DNA of 64,000 nucleotides from Vibrio neptunius (GTDB lineage: Bacteria > Pseudomonadota > Gammaproteobacteria > Enterobacterales > Vibrionaceae), in NCBI RefSeq assembly GCF_000967495.1, contig NZ_JXXU01000056.1:45005-109004 (forward strand), in the 5' to 3' direction. Position numbers and translations under genes: made by a program. This document shows positions 35,868-44,945 of this stretch, one piece after another. Each line of letters opens with the position of its first letter. Positions within the stretch are counted from its first letter, which is position 1. The notes under the pieces were generated by a model, which did no database searches, was not told the origin of the DNA, and saw only the letters and a program-made list of their open reading frames with translations.

Positions 35868-36335
35868 CTATTTGAAACGTGCAGACGTAATAAACTCACC
35901 AAAGGTTTCACACCAAACAATCACGGTATTGTATTGGGCCACATCAACGTCTTTTGGCAAGCTAAGGGCAAAACGATCAAACGTCTTCACCTCTCCCACT
36001 CTCACCATGGTATGCTTTTTCTGGTTGAAGTTGGCTTCAGTTTCAATAAACTGAGGTGATAGGTAAAGTTTATAGTCCGGACCAGGGGCAAGCTCACCGA
36101 CAAAAGCAATTTGGTCATGACTAATAGAAACTGAGCCCTCTCCCCAATGAAGAAAATCACTGTCTTTTCGGTCGCGCTGGAAGGTTGCAGTATAAACCGC
36201 CTTGTTGGTCACAGCCTCCACTGAGCTCATTGAGGGAGAATCTGGCTGGATAAGAATGGGTAAGGCATAAATACCGACAGCAAAACCGATTGCCCCACAT
36301 ATAAGGTGTGTAAACAGTAAAAAAATCCTTTTCAT
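35868..36335 (-). CDS. DM13 domain protein
   Basis: A 155-residue exported or membrane-anchored protein: MKRIFLLFTHLICGAIGFAVGIYALPILI is an N-terminal span. The rest is a DM13 domain (GEGSVSISHDQIAFVGELAPGPDYKLYLSP, ending YNTVIVWCETFGEFITSARF) with the single conserved cysteine in VIVWCE. DM13 is proposed to take part in redox or electron-transfer chemistry at the envelope. Single gene between the channel and pepT, same strand. Confidence 0.8.
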   Translation of the reverse strand: MKRIFLLFTHLICGAIGFAVGIYALPILIQPDSPSMSSVEAVTNKAVYTATFQRDRKDSDFLHWGEGSVSISHDQIAFVGELAPGPDYKLYLSPQFIETEANFNQKKHTMVRVGEVKTFDRFALSLPKDVDVAQYNTVIVWCETFGEFITSARFK

Positions 36336-36413
36336 CCCCGAAACCTCTGTTTATCAAGCATACATAGTCAATGTACACGATAATCAATGAGATAACAGGG
36401 ACATATCGAAATT

Positions 36414-37643
36414 TTATCTGTAGTGAAGTGCTGTTTTCTCACACAAGCTCACAATAACCTGTACAGCCTGCTCCATACCTTCAATGCTAATAAATTCATG
36501 AATACCATGAAAATTATAGCCTCCTGTGAAGATATTCGGACAAGGTAAACCCATAAAGGACAACCTAGCACCATCGGTGCCACCACGAATGGGCTTAATT
36601 TTAGGCTCGACATCGCAAGCAATCATCGCTTGCTTGGCGAGTTCAATAATATGCGGATGAGGCTCGACCATTTGTTTCATGTTGAAATAGCTGTCTGATA
36701 ATTTCAGCTCTACACGTCCTTTGCTTAATGTCGAGTTAAGCTCCTTCACTTTACTCTGCATCAAGGCTTTGCGTTGCTCTAGCCCGTCACGCTCAAAATC
36801 ACGAATGATATAACCTAGCTCACAGCGTGCCACTGCCATTTCTGCGGACTTCAAATGATAGAAGCCTTGATATCCTTCGGTCGATTCAGGGGTTTCATCA
36901 GCGGGCATCATCAATTGGAACTGGGCGGCAATGTTCATGGCATTCACCATTTTATTTTTTGCGCTTCCTGGGTGGACGTTGACTCCGTAGCAAATCACAT
37001 CAGCACTGGCTGCATTAAAGTTTTCGTACTCCAGTTCACCCACCGGACCTCCATCAATGGTATAGGCCCATTGTGCTCCAAACTTCTCCACATCAAACCG
37101 GTCCGCACCACGACCAATTTCTTCATCTGGTGTAAAACCGATGCAGATATCGCCGTGGGGAATGTCTGGATTCGCTTTCAACTCAGCAACAGCGGAAATA
37201 ATTTCTGCAATACCGGCTTTGTTGTCCGCACCGAGAAGTGTGGTGCCATCAGAGGTAATCAGGTTGTGCCCCAATAGCCTACGCAGCTCAGGGTATTGAA
37301 TTGGCGACAGCACTTCATCACCTTTACCCAAGGCGATATCGCCACCCTGATAATCTTCAACAATCTGAGGTTTGACATTTTTTCCTGACGCATCAGGCGC
37401 GGTGTCCATATGAGCGACAAAGCCAATGGCTGGCACATCGTAGTCAACATTGCTGGGCAGCTTCGCCATCAAATAGCCGTTATCATCAAGTAACACATCA
37501 CTCAAACCAAGTTCCAACAGTTCTTGTTGGAGGAATTGGGCCAAAGTGACCTGCCCTTCACTACTTGGGCAGGCGGGGTTGGAAGGGTTGGACTGCGTGT
37601 TAAAGGTCACGTAGCGCAGAAAACGTTGAACCAGTTCATTCAT
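36414..37643 (-). CDS. pepT: Peptidase T (tripeptide aminopeptidase)
   Basis: A 409-residue M20 metallopeptidase cleaving the N-terminal residue from tripeptides in the cytoplasm. GFVAHMDTAPDASG gives the first zinc histidine and aspartate near residue 78, LLGADNKAGIAE the bridging aspartate, FTPDEEIGRGAD the catalytic glutamate, and IRGGTDGARLSFMGLPCPNIFTGG the late motif. ATG 37643 follows AAAGAGAT; an upstream in-frame extension has no site. Confidence 0.95.
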   Translation of the reverse strand: MNELVQRFLRYVTFNTQSNPSNPACPSSEGQVTLAQFLQQELLELGLSDVLLDDNGYLMAKLPSNVDYDVPAIGFVAHMDTAPDASGKNVKPQIVEDYQGGDIALGKGDEVLSPIQYPELRRLLGHNLITSDGTTLLGADNKAGIAEIISAVAELKANPDIPHGDICIGFTPDEEIGRGADRFDVEKFGAQWAYTIDGGPVGELEYENFNAASADVICYGVNVHPGSAKNKMVNAMNIAAQFQLMMPADETPESTEGYQGFYHLKSAEMAVARCELGYIIRDFERDGLEQRKALMQSKVKELNSTLSKGRVELKLSDSYFNMKQMVEPHPHIIELAKQAMIACDVEPKIKPIRGGTDGARLSFMGLPCPNIFTGGYNFHGIHEFISIEGMEQAVQVIVSLCEKTALHYR

Positions 37644-37730
37644 AGCGGTATCTCTTTGTATTATGATTGTTAGCATGCTGGCGTTCATCCTACGCCTTAT
37701 CAACAAAGAGGTTTTGCTGTAAATCAGTTT

Positions 37731-38186
37731 TTAAGCGATGAGAGCAATACAGTGCATAACGATGACACTGGTGGTCAGCCTTGCTCTGAGGATCTTATAT
37801 CCTACGGGTTTGCGCTCTTTTTCCGCTATTCTTACTGCTCGCTCTGAAAACCAAACCAGAAAATAACCAAAGCCCAACAAGACAAGCGCTAAAGCGACGT
37901 TCTGGCGTGACAGTAGCAAGACACCCCATGTCATCACAGCAAACAAGTTACTGAGTAAAAGTGCATTACGGCTGATTTTATCTACCGAGTGATCGATGCC
38001 ATTGCCCCACAGTACTCCCGACAAAAAACTCAAGATCACCACACTGTACGAAATAAACATTTCTTCGCCTGTAAGCCCGAAGAGCCTCGCACCTGTGACA
38101 ATACAGATGAGGCTCAGCGCGAAAGGCACTAGCCCCAAATAACCCAGCTTAAACATGATTGACATTGACGATCTTCCATTGCTCAT
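37731..38186 (-). CDS. DUF3429 membrane protein
   Basis: A 151-residue protein with about four membrane spans. LGYLGLVPFALSLI and LSFLSGVLWGNGI are typical of DUF3429. AAGGATG precedes ATG 38186. Function unknown. Confidence 0.75.
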   Translation of the reverse strand: MSNGRSSMSIMFKLGYLGLVPFALSLICIVTGARLFGLTGEEMFISYSVVILSFLSGVLWGNGIDHSVDKISRNALLLSNLFAVMTWGVLLLSRQNVALALVLLGFGYFLVWFSERAVRIAEKERKPVGYKILRARLTTSVIVMHCIALIA

Positions 38187-38221
38187 AAACGCATCCTTAA
38201 GTATTTTTGTTTATTACGACG

Positions 38222-38254
38222 AAAAAGCCCGAATAGTTTGCTATTCGGGCTTTT
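38222..38254. terminator. Terminator between the nucleoside transporter and DUF3429 genes
   Basis: AAAAGCCCGAATAG-TTTG-CTATTCGGGCTTTT is a perfect 14-base arm hairpin with U-tract on either strand. On the minus strand it closes the NupC-type transcript. Confidence 0.92.
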
Positions 38255-38275
38255 AATTATCGACTTAAGGCAGCA

Positions 38276-39484
38276 TTAAAGCAGGATGAAAATACCCGCC
38301 AAACAAGCACTCATAAGATTCGCCAACGTACCAGCAAGCACAGCTTTGATACCAAGATTAGCCACTTCTGAGCGGCGCTCTGGCGCAATCACACCGATAG
38401 AGCCAAGCTGAATAGCAATCGAACCTATGTTTGCAAAGCCACACAGTGCAAATGTGACGATCACTTGGGTATGTTCAGAAAGCAGGGCTTTGTGCTCGAC
38501 AAAATCGATGAAAGCCACAAACTCATTCATAACAATTTTCTGGCCAATGTAAGAGCCCGCCATCAGCATTTCATTGGCCGGCACACCAATCACCCATGCC
38601 AAAGGAGAGAACAGGTAGCCGAACAGCGTTTGCAGCGTCAATCCGCTAAAGCCCGCCACGTCGCCCAAACTTTCAAGACCCGTGTTGACCATGGCAATCA
38701 CGCTGACGAATGCAATCAACATGGTACCGACAGCAACGGCAACCTTCATGCCGTTCATTGCACCACTTGCTAAAGCATCAATCACATTACTGTCTTGCGC
38801 TTTGTCCATTGCAATATCTGATTGATCAATTGGCGTTTCACGCTCAGGAACAATGATCTTAGCCATCATCAAACTGCCCGGCGCAGCCATAAAGCTTGCG
38901 GCAATTAAGTACTTGAGCTCAACGCCTAATCCAGCATAACCCCCCAGTACACTGCCAGCCACAGAGGCCATGCCCCCCGCCATCACAGCAAACAATTCAG
39001 AGCGAGTCATGCGCGAAAGGAAAGGTCGAACAAGAAGTGGAGACTCACCTTGAGATAGGAAGATATTACCGGTAGCAACCAGAGACTCGGCTTTACTCGT
39101 CCCGAGGAACTTTTGGATACCACCACCGATAAACTCAATCACCTTTTGCATAATGCCAAGGTAATAAAGTGCCGAAATTAGTGCACTAAAGAAAATGATG
39201 ATAGGCAGAACACGAACCGCAAAGATAAACCCAGTATTGGCTAAATCACCAAACAAGAATCCGATACCTTCATCAGCAAAACCTAACAGGCTAGAAACAC
39301 CATTACTTAAACTGGTGAGTGCGGTTTGTCCCCAAGGGAAGTACAAGACCAAAGCGGCAAAACCGACTTGAAGTAACAAGGCGCGAGAGACTGTTTTCCA
39401 GTTGATCGCTTTACGACTCTCTGACAGCAACACAGCACATAATAACAGTGCCGCAACACCGATTAATCCGAATAGGACATTCAT
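38276..39484 (-). CDS. NupC family nucleoside:cation symporter
   Basis: A 402-residue concentrative nucleoside transporter with about ten spans. FLSQGESPLLVRPFL (near 143) is the nucleoside-binding QxE motif, FANIGSIAIQLGSIG (near 353) the second binding segment, and AFIDFVEH and SEVANLGIKAVLAGTLANLMSA are family motifs. It imports nucleosides with H+ or Na+. Several paralogs usually occur in Vibrio, so no specific symbol is given. Upstream lies a PurR/CytR-like site at 39634. Confidence 0.9.
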   Translation of the reverse strand: MNVLFGLIGVAALLLCAVLLSESRKAINWKTVSRALLLQVGFAALVLYFPWGQTALTSLSNGVSSLLGFADEGIGFLFGDLANTGFIFAVRVLPIIIFFSALISALYYLGIMQKVIEFIGGGIQKFLGTSKAESLVATGNIFLSQGESPLLVRPFLSRMTRSELFAVMAGGMASVAGSVLGGYAGLGVELKYLIAASFMAAPGSLMMAKIIVPERETPIDQSDIAMDKAQDSNVIDALASGAMNGMKVAVAVGTMLIAFVSVIAMVNTGLESLGDVAGFSGLTLQTLFGYLFSPLAWVIGVPANEMLMAGSYIGQKIVMNEFVAFIDFVEHKALLSEHTQVIVTFALCGFANIGSIAIQLGSIGVIAPERRSEVANLGIKAVLAGTLANLMSACLAGIFILL

Positions 39485-39633
39485 TAAAGATAACCTCTAC
39501 AAGCATTGGTAAATAGCTGGTCCGGTCCGTGGGGTCATTCACCATTCCATGTGACGGCTTGTATTGGCAGAGCAGTACTCTTAACCGGGCGGAGAGTATA
39601 ACGCACGCAGTGAGATATTCATCACATATTTTA

Positions 39634-39649
39634 ACGCAAACGTTCAAAT
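39634..39649. promoter_or_regulatory. PurR/CytR-like operator upstream of the NupC-type gene
   Basis: ACGCAAACGTTCAAAT keeps the ACGCAAACGTT core of the E. coli PurR consensus. It is 150 bases upstream of the transporter start. A LacI-family purine or nucleoside regulator is inferred. Confidence 0.45.
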
Positions 39650-39915
39650 GTTCACTCAATAAACAGCTTAATCGGCAACGAACCCAATTGAGCAGATGAA
39701 ATCGGAGTAGAAAAACACAAAATATGCACTTACTTGCTATAAAACCATGAACAAAGATCACACTTTTGGACCTATCACCCCATTCAATGACTGAAAAAGT
39801 TTGGCAACTTATTATTTGCCATCTAGGTTTATAAAAGTGTCAACTAACGTACTAGTGACAAAAACAGATTCTCTAACAACGTCAGCAGCTAACAACGCAA
39901 ACACAACAATACACT

Positions 39916-39940
39916 GCCCCACCTTTGGTGGGGCTATTTT
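39916..39940 (+). terminator. Orphan rho-independent terminator
   Basis: GCCCCACC-TTT-GGTGGGGC is a perfect 8-bp stem followed by TATTTTGTTT on the plus strand. No plus-strand gene lies between 39485 and here, which suggests a small RNA ends at this site. Confidence 0.7.
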
Positions 39941-40064
39941 GTTTATCGGCAGGACAAAAAGGTCTGGCGTCGCAGCGCACAACAAGTACTCTGTTATTTT
40001 GAACTAGATTTATACCACTAGCAGTATAGAATAAGCGCCTCTTTAACCGATGCCAGAGATCACC

Positions 40065-40511
40065 ATGCAACGCGATTACACCCTCTCATCCCTGCAAGCT
40101 ACCCCAAGAGAAGAGCTCGAAGAACTCAGTCTGCGAATGATCCACCGCCTGATCCCAGAAGAATCGATGACTGAGTTGTTTACGTTCGATGCCGATGAGA
40201 CGGAATCCGAAGACAAACTGCAAGAGGCACAGTTTGATGCCATGTTGAGGATGAGTGCGATCGCTCTTAGTGAACTGCCAGCCCTTTTCAGCGAATCAGA
40301 CAATCAACAGCAAAACACGCTACGCATGCAACGCTTATTGCTTTGGCATTTTTATTCGGTTTCGTTTCACCTTGAACAGGCAATACCACTTGAAGTCCAT
40401 TGTCAGCATGTGGAAGTGCTGCTTAAACAAGCCCCAACCAACGCATTAGAGTGGGTCACAACTTTAACCGACTTACTGCGTCAATACGCGGCCAATAACC
40501 AAAGTCGCTAA
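40065..40511 (+). CDS. Conserved-looking hypothetical protein
   Basis: A 148-residue (or 153 from ATG 40050) cytoplasmic, helical, acidic protein with no recognised family. AGAGAT lies six bases before 40065. It has the segment LRMIHRLIPEESMTELFTFDADE and no catalytic motif. It stands alone between the orphan terminator and a convergent carbonic anhydrase gene. Confidence 0.6.
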   Translation: MQRDYTLSSLQATPREELEELSLRMIHRLIPEESMTELFTFDADETESEDKLQEAQFDAMLRMSAIALSELPALFSESDNQQQNTLRMQRLLLWHFYSVSFHLEQAIPLEVHCQHVEVLLKQAPTNALEWVTTLTDLLRQYAANNQSR

Positions 40512-40635
40512 TTCGAACTCGGTAGAACTGCGATAACCCAACCTCACAACATTGCGAGAATCGCCACTAGGATACTGAGTGTGAAAGGGAAGCAAAAGCC
40601 AAACTGAGGCCAATCAGTGTTATTCCACAACCACT

Positions 40636-40660
40636 AAAAAGGCCGGGCTGACCCGGCCTG
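40636..40660 (-). terminator. Rho-independent terminator of the carbonic anhydrase gene
   Basis: AGGCCGGG-TCA-GCCCGGCCT is a GC-rich stem followed by TTTTAG on the minus strand, close to the stop. Confidence 0.9.
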
Positions 40661-40665
40661 ATTAT

Positions 40666-41388
40666 TTAATCGTTAGTGAGAACGACACGAGCATTCTGTT
40701 TCTGAATTGGGCGGTTGTTGTTACCCATCACCATCTGCATTTGTTTTGCCTGTTCTGTGGTTAAAGTTTGCGCAGATTTAAGCACAAACCAGCGTACGCC
40801 TTCAGAACAAGGTGGCGTCGTCAGAGAGCCATTAAAGCGGTAGTACTCCCCCGTTGCGGGCAACATATCTTTTACTGCAAACGGCGTTTGTAACCTCACG
40901 GTTTGACCGGGTTCAGGCATGGTCGCCGTCAACTGTGTGATCTGGTTATTTTCCCCCGGTGCTGCGTTATACATCACAGCAACAACCGCTAGGTTGCCAT
41001 CTTTATCCGCATTAACAAAATGCGCTTCCAAGGGAAAGTGTTGACCACGAATGTGGTTTTCTGAAGGAGTATGGAAATGGAACTGCGCCAGATTAAACTC
41101 AACTCCATCTACTGTTACGGCGTTATTCCCCTCAACAACCGCTTGGAGTGTATGCCCGTTATTCGTCAGCCCAGTCACCATACCCTGATACTCAATGTTG
41201 AGTGGCATCAGCTCCGCATCAACCACATCCTTGATATCAATCGGGCTTTGGTTTTTGCCAGTGGCACACTCTTTGGCAACGTCTCCCCAATGTTCAGGTC
41301 CTTTATCCCCTTTGTAACCCCATTCAGCGGCCTGAGCCGTTCCCGCCATCGCAATCATCAAACTTGCGGCAATCAATGTGTTTTTCAT
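40666..41388 (-). CDS. cah: Periplasmic alpha-type carbonic anhydrase
   Basis: A 240-residue exported enzyme (EC 4.2.1.1). MKNTLIAASLMIAMAGTAQA is the signal peptide. The mature start AEWGYKGDKGPEHWGD is typical, and zinc histidines are in LAQFHFHTPSEN (two) and PLEAHFVN (one); SLTTPPCSEGVRWFVL closes the active-site region, and its cysteine pairs with that in KECATGKNQSPIDI. It hydrates CO2 in the periplasm. Confidence 0.95.
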   Translation of the reverse strand: MKNTLIAASLMIAMAGTAQAAEWGYKGDKGPEHWGDVAKECATGKNQSPIDIKDVVDAELMPLNIEYQGMVTGLTNNGHTLQAVVEGNNAVTVDGVEFNLAQFHFHTPSENHIRGQHFPLEAHFVNADKDGNLAVVAVMYNAAPGENNQITQLTATMPEPGQTVRLQTPFAVKDMLPATGEYYRFNGSLTTPPCSEGVRWFVLKSAQTLTTEQAKQMQMVMGNNNRPIQKQNARVVLTND

Positions 41389-41507
41389 GTTATTTCCTTA
41401 TTATCGTCACCAACGGAAGATCGGCCACTATCATAAGTCGATGACCAAATCCATGAGTAGTAGGAAAACTTTGATTACCTGCGAATTTTGGAACCGGATA
41501 CAAAAAA

Positions 41508-41635
41508 GTGAAAGTTACTTTTTTGTCAATTTCACTAGAAGTAATGCAATTGTTTGATAAATTCTTAAAAGAAGAGCAGCTTGGAATCAGTGATTTAAAA
41601 ATTAAAATTGGTGATATCGATAGGTTTTTATTATG
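41508..41635 (+). CDS. Small ORF or C-terminal gene fragment
   Basis: An open frame from a GTG at 41508 (42 residues; open without stop from 41475) ends in TGA that overlaps the next ATG in an ATGA. The product, with SLEVMQLFDKFLKEEQLGI and ending KIGDIDRFLL, reads like the tail of a larger protein. The AT-rich base composition matches the next gene and not the flanks. No family recognised. Confidence 0.35.
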
Positions 41636-42088
41636 AATAAGTTTTTTCTATTATTGATGTTTTTTTCTTTTACAGCTCACACTTCCGTTAAGGAAATAAA
41701 ATTAAGTGCGACTTGTGATATAGATAACGCCGCAAATGTTAATTTTTTTTCTGTTACCTATATTGGAGAATCACTAGTTAGAGTTGAGGTTAACACTAAC
41801 CAAATATACGTGATAGCCAAAAGGGTTGACGGGGACCGTGGCGGGAGCAATTTTTTTTTCGAAGATACTGACAGTATAGGCATTGCTGGCGTAAATATTA
41901 ACTGGGATAATATAAGTAAGACAATGCCTATGTTTAGAATTGACAAATTAAATGAAAGAGATTACGTAATTGAATGGTTTGGTTTTTTCGACGAAACCAG
42001 AAATATGTACTCATGGTCTAAGGCTGGCGGGGTGGAGGTAGATCTTTATAGCTCCAAGGCAATACTTCAAAACTGTGAGAATTACTAG
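41633..42088 (+). CDS. AT-rich exported orphan protein
   Basis: A 151-residue protein. MNKFFLLLMFFSFTAHTSVK is a signal peptide, and the rest is a likely beta-rich periplasmic domain with two cysteines (SATCDIDN and LQNCENY) placed to join the ends. No family recognised. Its start overlaps the upstream fragment by four bases. Composition suggests acquired DNA. A periplasmic immunity role beside an effector remnant is possible but unproven. Confidence 0.55.
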   Translation: MNKFFLLLMFFSFTAHTSVKEIKLSATCDIDNAANVNFFSVTYIGESLVRVEVNTNQIYVIAKRVDGDRGGSNFFFEDTDSIGIAGVNINWDNISKTMPMFRIDKLNERDYVIEWFGFFDETRNMYSWSKAGGVEVDLYSSKAILQNCENY

Positions 42089-42146
42089 ATTCCCAGTGTT
42101 AGAAATCTGTGTCATTTAAGTAGAATGTACCAAACAGGAATGACAC

Positions 42147-42218
42147 ATGACCAAAGACTTCAATTTAGAACAAGCTAATAAAGAAAAGCGAGACCGCGAA
42201 CGTTTTATGACCACTTAG
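42147..42218 (+). pseudogene. Possible IS256-type transposase relic
   Basis: A 23-codon frame begins MTKDFNLEQANKEKRD, like the first residues of IS256-family transposases, then stops. It is preceded by GTGTCATT...AATGACAC (near 42110-42146), an inverted repeat like the leader of such elements. No further transposase or clear right end remains. Confidence 0.3.
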
Positions 42219-42312
42219 AATGATCAGTTTGAAGATCATATTTAGCTATGGCCACACTCTCTCTTTTCAAGAAAATGGCCAACCTACAATGCACATCGAT
42301 GACTCAAATAAC

Positions 42313-42342
42313 AAAAAAGGCGACAGTTTCCCTGTCGCCTTT
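42313..42342 (-). terminator. Rho-independent terminator of kbl-tdh
   Basis: AAAGGCGACAG and CTGTCGCCTTT form a perfect 11-bp stem followed by TTTG on the minus strand, 23 bases past the tdh stop. Confidence 0.92.
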
Positions 42343-42365
42343 GATTATTCAGCATCTCGCTTCGA

Positions 42366-43397
42366 TTATTCCCAGTCGAGAATCACTTTACCTGATTGGC
42401 CGCTACGCATCGCATCAAAGCCTTTCTGGAAGTCATCAACCTTAAAGTGGTGAGTGATGATTGGCGTCAAGTCTAAGCCCGACTGAATCAGCGATGCCAT
42501 CTTGTACCAAGTTTCGAACATCTCACGGCCGTAAATACCTTTGATCACCAGACCTTTGAAGATCACTTGGTTCCAGTCGATGCCCATATCTGATGGCGGA
42601 ATACCTAGCAGTGCAATTCGGCCGCCGTGGTTCATTGTCTTCAGCATGGTGCTGAATGCCGCCTGAACACCCGACATTTCAAGGCCCACATCAAAGCCTT
42701 CCGTCATGCCCAGCTCTTCCATTACGTCTTCAAGCTTCTGTTCCGCAACGTTAACTGCACGGGTCACACCCATTTTACGTGCAAGCTCAAGACGGTATTC
42801 GTTCACGTCTGTAATCACCACGTGACGAGCACCGACGTGCTTAGCCACTGCTGCAGCCATGATACCGATTGGGCCAGCACCTGTGATCAGCACATCTTCA
42901 CCGACAAGATCGAAAGATAGTGCCGTGTGTACAGCATTGCCGAACGGGTCAAAGATTGATGCTAGATCGTCTGAGATGCCTTCAGGGATTTTAAATGCAT
43001 TGAATGCTGGAATCACTAGGTATTCAGCGAATGCCCCTTCACGGTTTACACCCACACCAATAGTATTACGACATAGGTGAGTGCGGCCGCCACGACAGTT
43101 ACGACAGTGACCACAAGTAATGTGGCCTTCACCTGAGACGCGGTCACCGATTTCGAATCCACGAACTTCCTGGCCAATAGCCACCACTTCACCCACGTAT
43201 TCATGACCAACGACCATAGGAACAGGAATCGTGTTCTGAGACCACTCGTCCCAGTTGTAGATATGAACATCTGTACCACAAATCGCGGTTTTCTTAATTT
43301 TGATCAGAATGTCGTTATGACCAACTGTCGGTTTTTCAACCTCAGTCATCCAGATGCCTTCTTCAGGCTTTAGCTTAGATAGCGCTTTAATTTTCAT
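42366..43397 (-). CDS. tdh: L-threonine 3-dehydrogenase
   Basis: A 343-residue zinc medium-chain dehydrogenase (EC 1.1.1.103) oxidising threonine to 2-amino-3-ketobutyrate with NAD. Catalytic zinc residues lie in AICGTDVHIYNWDEW and VGHEYVGEV; the structural zinc cysteines in HITCGHCRNCRGGRTHLC; the NAD fold in ITGAGPIGIMAAAVAKHVGA. Its ATG shares a base with the kbl stop (TAATG). Second gene of the operon; the product feeds kbl. Confidence 0.97.
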   Translation of the reverse strand: MKIKALSKLKPEEGIWMTEVEKPTVGHNDILIKIKKTAICGTDVHIYNWDEWSQNTIPVPMVVGHEYVGEVVAIGQEVRGFEIGDRVSGEGHITCGHCRNCRGGRTHLCRNTIGVGVNREGAFAEYLVIPAFNAFKIPEGISDDLASIFDPFGNAVHTALSFDLVGEDVLITGAGPIGIMAAAVAKHVGARHVVITDVNEYRLELARKMGVTRAVNVAEQKLEDVMEELGMTEGFDVGLEMSGVQAAFSTMLKTMNHGGRIALLGIPPSDMGIDWNQVIFKGLVIKGIYGREMFETWYKMASLIQSGLDLTPIITHHFKVDDFQKGFDAMRSGQSGKVILDWE

Positions 43398-44593
43398 TAC
43401 TTAATGATCTCCATGTCACGACCCACTTCGATGAAGGCATCGATGGCGCGATCAAGTTGCTCGCGCGAGTGTGCCGCAGACATTTGTGTACGAATACGTG
43501 CTTGACCTTTTGGTACGACTGGGAAAGAGAAGCCAATCACGTAAATACCTTTTTCTAGTGCGCGTTCTGCAAACTCAGCCGCCACTTTAGCATCGCCAAG
43601 CATGATTGGAATGATCGCGTGGTCAGCACCACCCATAGTGAAACCAGCAGCTTCCATACGCGTGCGGAAATGCGCTGCGTTTTCCCATAGACGGTCACGT
43701 AGGTCACCACTTTGCTCTAGGAGATCGAGAACTCGGATTGAAGCATTAACGATGGCTGGTGCTACCGAATTTGAGAACAGATATGGACGAGAACGCTGAC
43801 GTAGCCAGTCAATCACTTCTGCTTTACCTGAAGTATAACCGCCTGATGCGCCGCCCATGGCTTTACCTAGCGTGCCTGTGATGATGTCGATACGCTCAAC
43901 CACATCGTGGTACTCGTGAGTACCTGCGCCTGTTTTACCCATGAAACCCACCGCGTGAGAGTCATCCACCATTGTCAGTGCGCCGTACTTATCAGCAAGG
44001 TCACAGATAGCTGGCAGGTTAGCGACTACGCCGTCCATTGAGAATACGCCGTCTGTCACGATAAGGATGTTACGAGCGCCCGCTTCTTTAGCCGCGATAA
44101 GCTGCTGCTCAAGCTCTTCCATGTTGTTGTTTGAGTAACGGAAGCGCATTGCTTTACACAAACGAACACCATCGATGATTGAAGCGTGGTTAAGGGCATC
44201 AGAGATGATCGCGTCTTCTTTACCCAGAATCGTTTCGAACAGGCCTGCATTAGCGTCAAAACAAGAGGTGTACAGGATTGTGTCTTCTTTACCAAGGAAA
44301 GTAGAAAGCTTTTGCTCCAGCTCTTTGTGGATGTCTTGAGTACCACAAATGAAACGAACAGACGCCATACCAAACCCGTGCTTATCCATGCCTGCTTTAC
44401 CCGCTTCAATTAGCTCAGGGTGGTTAGCTAGGCCAAGGTAGTTGTTTGCACAGAAGTTAAGCACTTCTTCGCCTGTAGAGATTTTTACAGCCGCTTGCTG
44501 CTGAGAAGTGATAACGCGCTCTGACTTGTAAAGACCTTCAGCCTTTACTTCTTCAATCTGTTGTTTGATCTGTTGGTAGAATGCAGAAGACAT
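43397..44593 (-). CDS. kbl: Glycine C-acetyltransferase (2-amino-3-ketobutyrate CoA ligase)
   Basis: A 398-residue PLP enzyme (EC 2.3.1.29) splitting 2-amino-3-ketobutyrate with CoA into glycine and acetyl-CoA. The PLP lysine is in ITGTLGKAMGGASGGYTSG near residue 245, and NNYLGLANHPELIEAG is the family start. ATG 44593 follows AAGGAA. Operon order kbl-tdh is standard. Confidence 0.97.
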   Translation of the reverse strand: MSSAFYQQIKQQIEEVKAEGLYKSERVITSQQQAAVKISTGEEVLNFCANNYLGLANHPELIEAGKAGMDKHGFGMASVRFICGTQDIHKELEQKLSTFLGKEDTILYTSCFDANAGLFETILGKEDAIISDALNHASIIDGVRLCKAMRFRYSNNNMEELEQQLIAAKEAGARNILIVTDGVFSMDGVVANLPAICDLADKYGALTMVDDSHAVGFMGKTGAGTHEYHDVVERIDIITGTLGKAMGGASGGYTSGKAEVIDWLRQRSRPYLFSNSVAPAIVNASIRVLDLLEQSGDLRDRLWENAAHFRTRMEAAGFTMGGADHAIIPIMLGDAKVAAEFAERALEKGIYVIGFSFPVVPKGQARIRTQMSAAHSREQLDRAIDAFIEVGRDMEIIK

Positions 44594-44884
44594 TTCAAAT
44601 TCCTTCCTAGTTATTATGTTAAGCACATTGCTTATTCATCACCTTCGTTTTCAAATTCGAAGGCGTCAAAAGTTGCCCTAAGTGTAATTCATGCACGCTA
44701 TTTTCATTATCCCACCAGATGGAAAAACATTAGTGAATTCCAGGCACAAATAAACAATTTTTATGATGGATATCACGAACTATGCGTTGTGTGACGACAT
44801 ATTCCCTATTCATCGGCGCATTGGCTAAGTTTGTCTAGGGTGCGGTTGGTAGTAAAAATGAAATGACGACAGGAGAGAAATACA
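44594..44884. other. Upstream region of kbl
   Basis: About 290 bases without a supported gene between the kbl start and the terminator at 44885. It presumably carries the kbl-tdh promoter. No riboswitch fold or clear operator was recognised. Confidence 0.5.
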
Positions 44885-44922
44885 AAATAGGCGTCGGTTA
44901 GTTTAACCTATACGCCTGTTTT
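44885..44922 (-). terminator. Terminator of the candidate small membrane gene
   Basis: On the minus strand AAACAGGCGT and ACGCCTATTT flank GGTTAAACTAACC, which also folds, and are followed by TGTATTT. It lies 23 bases past the stop at 44946. Confidence 0.6.
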
Positions 44923-44945
44923 GGTGACATACAAGGGTGTGCGTG

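Larger units (their letters stand above)
39485..40049. other. 565-base intergenic region with control and RNA signals
   Basis: No protein gene is supported. It holds a LacI-family-type box at 39634-39649, an inverted repeat TGGCAA-N8-TTGCCA near 39800-39820, and a strong rightward terminator at 39916-39940 with no recognised gene before it. Confidence 0.5.

Noticed and set aside
39600..39635. A possible CRP site (GTGA...TCAC) upstream of the nucleoside transporter
   Set aside because: The half-sites are separated by eight bases rather than the required six.
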